The notes beneath the pieces were generated by a model. The model was not told the DNA's origin and did no database searches. It saw only the letters and a program-made list of their open reading frames with translations. The translations under genes were made by a program, and so were the position numbers. From positions 3,226,501 through 3,290,500 of the forward strand of contig CM073325.1 in the NCBI GenBank assembly GCA_037043015.1: a DNA stretch of 64,000 nt, given 5' to 3'. Numbering within the stretch: position 1 is the stretch's first letter; the number at the start of each line of letters is the position of its first letter. This stretch comes from Bryum argenteum (Eukaryota; Streptophyta; Bryopsida; Bryales; Bryaceae). Positions 59,675-64,000 of this stretch are shown piece after piece.

Positions 59675-60904
59675 TTGTGGCACAAAACGACTTGGGCACC
59701 CGCGCACTACAACGTTTGGGAGAATGGTACCAAGACTCACCGCCACAACCTGAGCACAAGTGACGCTGATAAGACAGCTGAGTGCACGGCCTGCATCCGA
59801 GGGAAGTACGCCAAGGCGACTTCGAGGTGGCAGCTCCCGACCGAGCTCCCTCGCCCACTGCAGCGCCTACAAGGAGATGTTTGCGGCCCGATCAGCCCAC
59901 AATCAGGTCCTTTCTCCTACTTTCTTATCTTGGTAGATGCCTCAGGAGCACATGCTGAAGTTTCACTGCTTACAACCCGTAACATGGTTTTCCCCAAGAT
60001 ATTAGCGATGATTCTCCGGTATAGAGCCCATTTTCCAGAGCACCCCATTCAGACCTTGTGCATGGACAATGCCAAGGAATTCCGTTCTCATGTCTTTGAA
60101 GATTACTGTACCGCGGTAGGCATAGACCTCACCTACTCAGCTCCATATGAACATAGCCAGAATGGGTTAGCAGAAGCGTATATCAAGAAACTTCAACTTA
60201 TAGCTCGCCCTTTATTACTTCAAGCGAATCTTCCCACATCCTTGTGGGGACACGCCGTTATCCACGCTGCCACATTGGTTAGACTACGTCCAACCTTGTT
60301 GAACACCCAGACTTCTTTCGAAATTGTTACCGGTAGAATCCCAAATATCAGCCACCTTCGAGTTTTCGGATGTCAAGTATGGGTCCCTGCCCCAGAAACG
60401 CAGATCAGAACCATTAGCGCCCACCGCTTAGAAAGGATATACTTAGGATTTGACTCACATAGCATTGTTCGGTACCGCACCCTCACCTCTGATGTAGTTC
60501 ACAAAGCCAGGTTCCAAAACTGCCGATTTATAGAAAATATATTCCCATTAAAATGCTCAAGTCCACCACCCCCACTTGTATTCCAAGCACCTCAGACACT
60601 CTCAATGAATCCCGATCCCCGAACAGCTCTCGTAGAGACAGAAACTCAGAAACTCTTACACCTCCACGAGTTAGCCTCCTGTATCCCTGACAGCTTTGAT
60701 TCCGGAAACCGCATAGTTCGCAATCCCCTCCCAGGCGCTGGTAACATCAAACCACCAATACCTCCGAAGCAACCCAAAGTTCCGAAGACTCCCAAGCCTA
60801 GTAAAGTCAAATCAAGACACCCAAACTCCGGTCTCGTGTCCATCCTAACCCGTCCTTCCCGAAACTCATCTATCTTCGATAGAACTCACGTTCTTCAGCG
60901 ATAG
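59675..60904 (+). CDS. Copia integrase, uninterrupted 409-codon frame
   Basis: Longest intact piece of the element. It has the C-x2-C half of the N-terminal zinc-binding site (CTAC) and the catalytic core with D, D and E: LQGDVCGP, CMDNAKEFRS and NGLAEAYIKK, then LRVFGCQVWVPAP and a Pro/Lys-rich tail. The reading frame is open beyond the core but ends before reverse transcriptase, so no full polyprotein can form. It inserts element cDNA into the host genome in active relatives. The frame's ATG at 59675 is not a natural start; in an intact element this would be part of a polyprotein. Confidence 0.8.
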   Translation: MWHKTTWAPAHYNVWENGTKTHRHNLSTSDADKTAECTACIRGKYAKATSRWQLPTELPRPLQRLQGDVCGPISPQSGPFSYFLILVDASGAHAEVSLLTTRNMVFPKILAMILRYRAHFPEHPIQTLCMDNAKEFRSHVFEDYCTAVGIDLTYSAPYEHSQNGLAEAYIKKLQLIARPLLLQANLPTSLWGHAVIHAATLVRLRPTLLNTQTSFEIVTGRIPNISHLRVFGCQVWVPAPETQIRTISAHRLERIYLGFDSHSIVRYRTLTSDVVHKARFQNCRFIENIFPLKCSSPPPPLVFQAPQTLSMNPDPRTALVETETQKLLHLHELASCIPDSFDSGNRIVRNPLPGAGNIKPPIPPKQPKVPKTPKPSKVKSRHPNSGLVSILTRPSRNSSIFDRTHVLQR

Positions 60905-60959
60905 GTCTCATGATGATAACACAATTCACTCAGCCATAGAAGCCTTCAACACAATATCT

Positions 60960-62100
60960 TTGGACCCGGATCCGGTAACACTAGAACAGGCCAAGGCAAC
61001 CCCAGATTGGCCAAAATGGCAAGCCGCGCTCCAAGCAGAGTACGACTTTCTCCTAAGCGCGCAGATTCGGCAAGACCGCACGAGATTTACCCGCCAAGCC
61101 GATCGGGTACAAACTGGTATTCACACAGAAGTGCAACGAGAAAGGGGAGATTGTGCGCTTCAAGGTACGCTGCGTTGCCCAAGGTTTCAGCCAACGGCCT
61201 GGCGTCGACTTCGACCAAACCTACAGCCCGGTGATGGATACCACCTCCTTTCGGTATCTTCTGGCACTGGCCACGGAGCTCACGCTTGCTACTCGACTGA
61301 TGGACGTGGTAACTGCTTACCTATACGGAGAACTTGAAGAACCAATCCACATCCGGCCGCCACCGGACTTTCTCAAGGTCACTCCCGACCCTCTCCCCGG
61401 CAAGCATTGCGGGCTCCGGCTCTGCAAAGCGCTCTATGGTCTGAAGCAGGCTGGCCGCACTTGGTATCACCACTTGCGTTCATTTCTCACCACGCAAGGT
61501 TTTACATGTAACCCCGCTCTTCCTTGTATTTTTGTGTTAAAGAGAGGCCCAAACTATGTGATCCTCGCCGTTTATGTCGACGACATAAACCTGGTTGGCA
61601 CTCCAGCCCTATGCTCCGAGGTAGAGAGACTTCTAACTTCCCACTTCGAGATGAAGCTCCTCGGGAAGACTTCGTTTTGTTTAGGACTCCAGGTACACCA
61701 CCATCCGAATGGCGGGATCCTCATCCATCAAGAAGCCTACACAAAGAAATTGCTCCAAACTTTTCACATGGCCGCAGCAAACCCGATTTCGTCACCTATG
61801 ATCCGCCCCAGCAAGACCGGCGATGATCCTTACCGACCTAGCGAGGAGGAGGAGGAAGAAGTGGACCGGAAGAGGTACCTCGCAGCGGTCGGCGCCTTGC
61901 TGTAATTGGCTACCCACACCCGACCAGATATTGCCTTTGCGGTTAGCACCTTAGCACGCCACAGCCGCAAGCCTTCACATCGACATTGGGCCGGCATCAA
62001 GCATCTCATGCGCTATCTCCGAGGCACCGAAGACCTTGGACTTTACTTCACAAAGAAAGCAGATCCTGCTATCACTGGCTATGCGGATTCTGGATTTTGA
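60960..62100 (+). pseudogene. Copia reverse transcriptase remnant
   Basis: The start (EQAKATPDWPKWQAALQAEY, about 60984) is in one frame; from 61153 the rest is in another: FKVRCVAQGFSQRPGVDFDQ, ALYGLKQAGRTWYHHL and the active site VYVDDINLVG near 61575. A TAA at 61903-61905 interrupts the conserved L-x-x-A-T-x-T-R-P-D-I-A motif, which continues directly after it, and a TGA at 62098-62100 follows. All key catalytic motifs remain visible. Confidence 0.85.
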
Positions 62101-62568
62101 ACGGACGAGGTGAATGGTAAGTCCCAAACCGGTTATATTTTCATCAAGAATGGTGCCCCGATTTCGTGGAAATCTGTCAAGCAAACGATTACTGCGACGT
62201 CCACAAACCATGCGGAACTCCTGGCGCTTCACGAGGCAGCACGAGAAGCAGTGTGGTTGCGCGCGATGGTGCAAGCCATCTCCGAGCAGTGCGGCACAAC
62301 ATTCAAAACGCGGGCAACAGTCATCCACGAAGATAACGCCGCAGCTGTCACCCAAGTCGCCACTGGCTTCATCAAATCCGACCGTGTCAAGCACATCAGC
62401 CCAACACTCTTTGGGTTCATGCAAGACCTTGTGGAGACACAACAGGTAGCAGTTACGAAGATCGAGTCATCCAAGAACGTTGCAGATATGTTGACCAAAG
62501 CGCTACCGCCGTTCAAGCACCGTGAACTTGTCCAAGCTGCCGGCATGCGCTCTCTCCAAGACTTGTGA
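62101..62568 (+). pseudogene. Copia RNase H remnant
   Basis: Follows the TGA without a frame change: GKSQTGYIFIKNGAPISWKS, TSTNHAELLALHEAAREAVW (catalytic E) and IHEDNAAAV (catalytic D), then KHISPTLFGFMQDLV and VADMLTKALPPFKH, the standard end of Copia polyproteins. The stop at 62566-62568 is the natural one. Confidence 0.85.
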
Positions 62569-62648
62569 GGACACACTCTTTTCTATCCTTGAACTTTTCC
62601 CACTGGGTTTTTATTCAAGGCATAGTTTTTAACGAGGTGTTCCTTAGT

Positions 62649-62658
62649 CGAGGAGGAG
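62649..62658 (+). other. Polypurine tract of the Copia element
   Basis: CGAGGAGGAG directly before the 3' LTR; the purine run primes plus-strand synthesis in this class. Confidence 0.75.
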
Positions 62659-62914
62659 TGTTGTGATAGGCCGACTAGCGGAACACCTAGTGTAGATAGG
62701 CGCCGCTTCATCTCCCGGGAGCTGGTAGTTAGCTACAGTGCCACCTGTCCGAACTGCCTGTTCACTGCAGTTGACCTTTGGTGCCATTACGGTGCCGCCT
62801 GTACTCACCAACCCCGATCTCTATAAAGCCCGGCCGAGGCTCTTGAAGCTCTTGGCACTCTTTCACCAATTCTTGTTTTCTCCCTCTTGCTTTCTCTCGT
62901 CGATGCTCTCAACA
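62659..62914 (+). repeat. 3' LTR of the Copia element
   Basis: 256 bp, the same sequence as the 5' LTR by direct comparison, followed by the target duplication CATAT. Confidence 0.95.
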
Positions 62915-62984
62915 CATATCATCAAGGGTAGGTCGGACGGGCACTTTATTCACGCCAACCCCACAAGGGTATAGTGTTCTTATT
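62915..62984 (+). mobile_element. Older SINE-related repeat, split by the Copia element and the SINE
   Basis: CATATCATCAAGGGTAGGTC, GACGGGCACTTTATTCACGC, CAACCCCACAAGGGTATAGT, GTTCTTATT. Its left part (GTGGGCATAT) is at 57461-57470 before the Copia element; its tail TATTTATTTATTTGG resumes after 63354 beyond the SINE. Matches the intact relatives at 12940 and 49125. Confidence 0.8.
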
Positions 62985-63342
62985 AAGGCACCACAAGCCT
63001 TGGCTTGGTGGTTAGGGCTTAGGCCCCCGATGAGGAAGTCGTGGGGTCTATTCCCCATGCCGGCGTGGTGCTCACCCCTACAGTCCACCCAATTATTGTG
63101 GGAGGTCCTTGGACCTTGTTTTATGGGTACCTCAAAGTCCTTTGGGGGGATACTATGTCAAGTATCTTCAAGGCACTAGTAACTAGGCTAGAAACTAGCG
63201 TAGTTATAGTGTCCACCCTCGAGAGGGGGAAGTAATATTGTTCTAATTTCCCCTTGTCTGGTGGCCATCGGGATATTAGCATTACGAACGGACACTTCAT
63301 TCACGCCGGCCCCTTAGAAAGGAACGGAGTTTCTATCTATCT
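62985..63342 (+). mobile_element. Complete tRNA-headed SINE with 12-bp target duplication
   Basis: 358 bp flanked by AGTGTTCTTATT at 62973-62984 and 63343-63354. The head holds a pol III box A (TGGCTTGGTGGTTAGGGC, 63001-63018) and, 24 bp later, a box B-like GGGTCTATTCCCC (63043-63055). The body is non-coding and matches the minus-strand copy at 46188-46433; the 3' end is the shared core plus TTTCTATCTATCT. Transcription by pol III and mobilisation by a LINE recognising the tail are inferred from the class. Confidence 0.85.
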
Positions 63343-63354
63343 AGTGTTCTTATT

Positions 63355-63719
63355 TATTTATTTGGAATTACAGAGGGCTGGGTTTAGTTTTTCTGGAAAA
63401 TGTCAATTTTTGTGGCTCAGGGTGATGGAGGGAGAAGGCTCTAGAAAAATCACGGGCGAGAGGTCCAGGCATGACCCAGCCCGCGCCCGGGTTCTGGGTT
63501 TATCCACTGCCTCACATCATCCGCCTTCGGAATTCTCCAGAACCTTGGGCAACTCTCATAGTACTTCACCCACCGGCCCTTCGACAATTCTGAATTGCGG
63601 TCACTTCTACCGATTCTGCTCGACGACTGCCGAATTTGACATTCGAGTAGTGCACATTTTGTAGAATTTTTTTGTTAGGGTTTCTCGGAAGGTTTTGGAG
63701 TCTCTACAGGGTGGTAGCA
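63355..63719. promoter_or_regulatory. Promoter and leader of the terminal gene
   Basis: After the end of the old repeat tail the sequence becomes GC-richer. A telobox-like TTAGGGTTTCTC lies at about 63675-63686, 35-45 bases before the start codon, as in many plant housekeeping and photosynthesis promoters. Confidence 0.45.
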
Positions 63720-63785
63720 ATGGCTTCGTTTGCCGCTGTTCGAGGTCTTGCCGCTGCTGTCGCCCCGCTCCCTGCTACAAAGGCG
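63720..63785 (+). CDS. First exon of a probable plastid-targeted protein (partial)
   Basis: The ATG at 63720 opens 22 codons (MASFAAVRGLAAAVAPLPAT then KA) ending at a strong donor GCG|GTGAGT. The Ala/Ser-rich, hydroxylated, acid-free start is typical of a chloroplast transit peptide. The remaining exons lie beyond the window or in the last 200 bases, where no acceptor could be assigned. The mature protein cannot be named. A mitochondrial presequence is an alternative. Confidence 0.6.
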
Positions 63786-64000
63786 GTGAGTATCAGGCCC
63801 CTGCATTATTGTCTATAGTTTGTTTGCGAGAACAGTTACTTTATTATCGGGAAATGAAATGTTTTCTCTCCGGCCTCCTTGAGTAACTGAATGCATTCCT
63901 TGTTGGAGTATCCATTTATATGTGTCTTTCATTATCTGGAGAAATTCTTGAGAAATTTCATTCGTTAGTGAGTCAGTCGCTCGAGACAGGCGCGGCCCGA

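Larger units (their letters stand above)
57471..62914 (+). mobile_element. Full-length Ty1/copia LTR retrotransposon (5,444 bp)
   Basis: Bounded by two 256-bp LTRs starting TG and ending CA, with a 5-bp target duplication CATAT (57466-57470 and 62915-62919). Order of remnants: Gag with zinc knuckle, protease, integrase, reverse transcriptase, RNase H, i.e. the Copia order. The LTRs look identical base for base, implying recent insertion, yet the coding region is split by at least four frame changes and two in-frame stops. It lies inside an older SINE-related repeat: the left flank GTGGGCATAT continues into CATCAAGGGTAGG at the right. It is defective on its own and may have moved using enzymes from an intact relative. 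Confidence 0.95.

Overview
The window is nuclear DNA of a land plant, most likely a moss or other seedless plant. The land-plant call rests on a plant-type CDPK, a PAUSED-like exportin-T, a plant MORN-repeat membrane protein, an elongator tRNA-Met with the short intron typical of plants, and telobox motifs in promoters. The moss-like call rests on the intronless CDPK and general recall of bryophyte homologues, and is less certain. Genes are sparse and separated by long AT-rich stretches filled with small transposons, so the layout is accessory-rich.

Left third (1-26 kb): an intronless CDPK (-), a 13-exon exportin-T gene (-), 9 kb of repeats, then a COA1-like mitochondrial assembly factor (+), a tRNA-Gly/tRNA-Asn pair 3 nt apart (-), a 12-exon NSUN6-like RNA cytosine methyltransferase (+), and an intron-containing tRNA-Met (+). 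I rebuilt exons by joining GT-AG (once GC-AG) splice sites, requiring an open frame and agreement with the known family.

Middle (26-43 kb): a MORN-repeat membrane protein (-), a minisatellite, a frameshifted 2-oxoglutarate/Fe(II) oxygenase pseudogene (+), a 10-exon mARC-type MOSC protein (-), a decayed Tc1/mariner transposase (-), tandem repeats and a USP-like protein (-).

Right third (43-64 kb): mostly mobile DNA. One superfamily of terminal-inverted-repeat elements starts TTAACCC(C/T)TAAA, and one copy is nested inside another. A tRNA-headed SINE family is present in whole and broken copies. A full-length Ty1/copia element has identical 256-bp LTRs but a broken coding region. One old SINE-related repeat was hit twice: by the Copia element (5-bp duplication CATAT) and by a complete SINE (12-bp duplication). 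Among these sits one intronless zinc-ribbon gene (-). The window ends in the first exon of a probable plastid-targeted protein (+).

Functionally the genes are housekeeping or signalling loci with no evident operon-like logic. A tRNA theme (exportin-T, three tRNA genes, NSUN6) is notable but may be chance. No complete novel system is evident; the best leads are the closely spaced tRNA pair, the GC-AG intron with uniform phase-0 introns, the nested retroelements and the unclassified zinc-ribbon gene.
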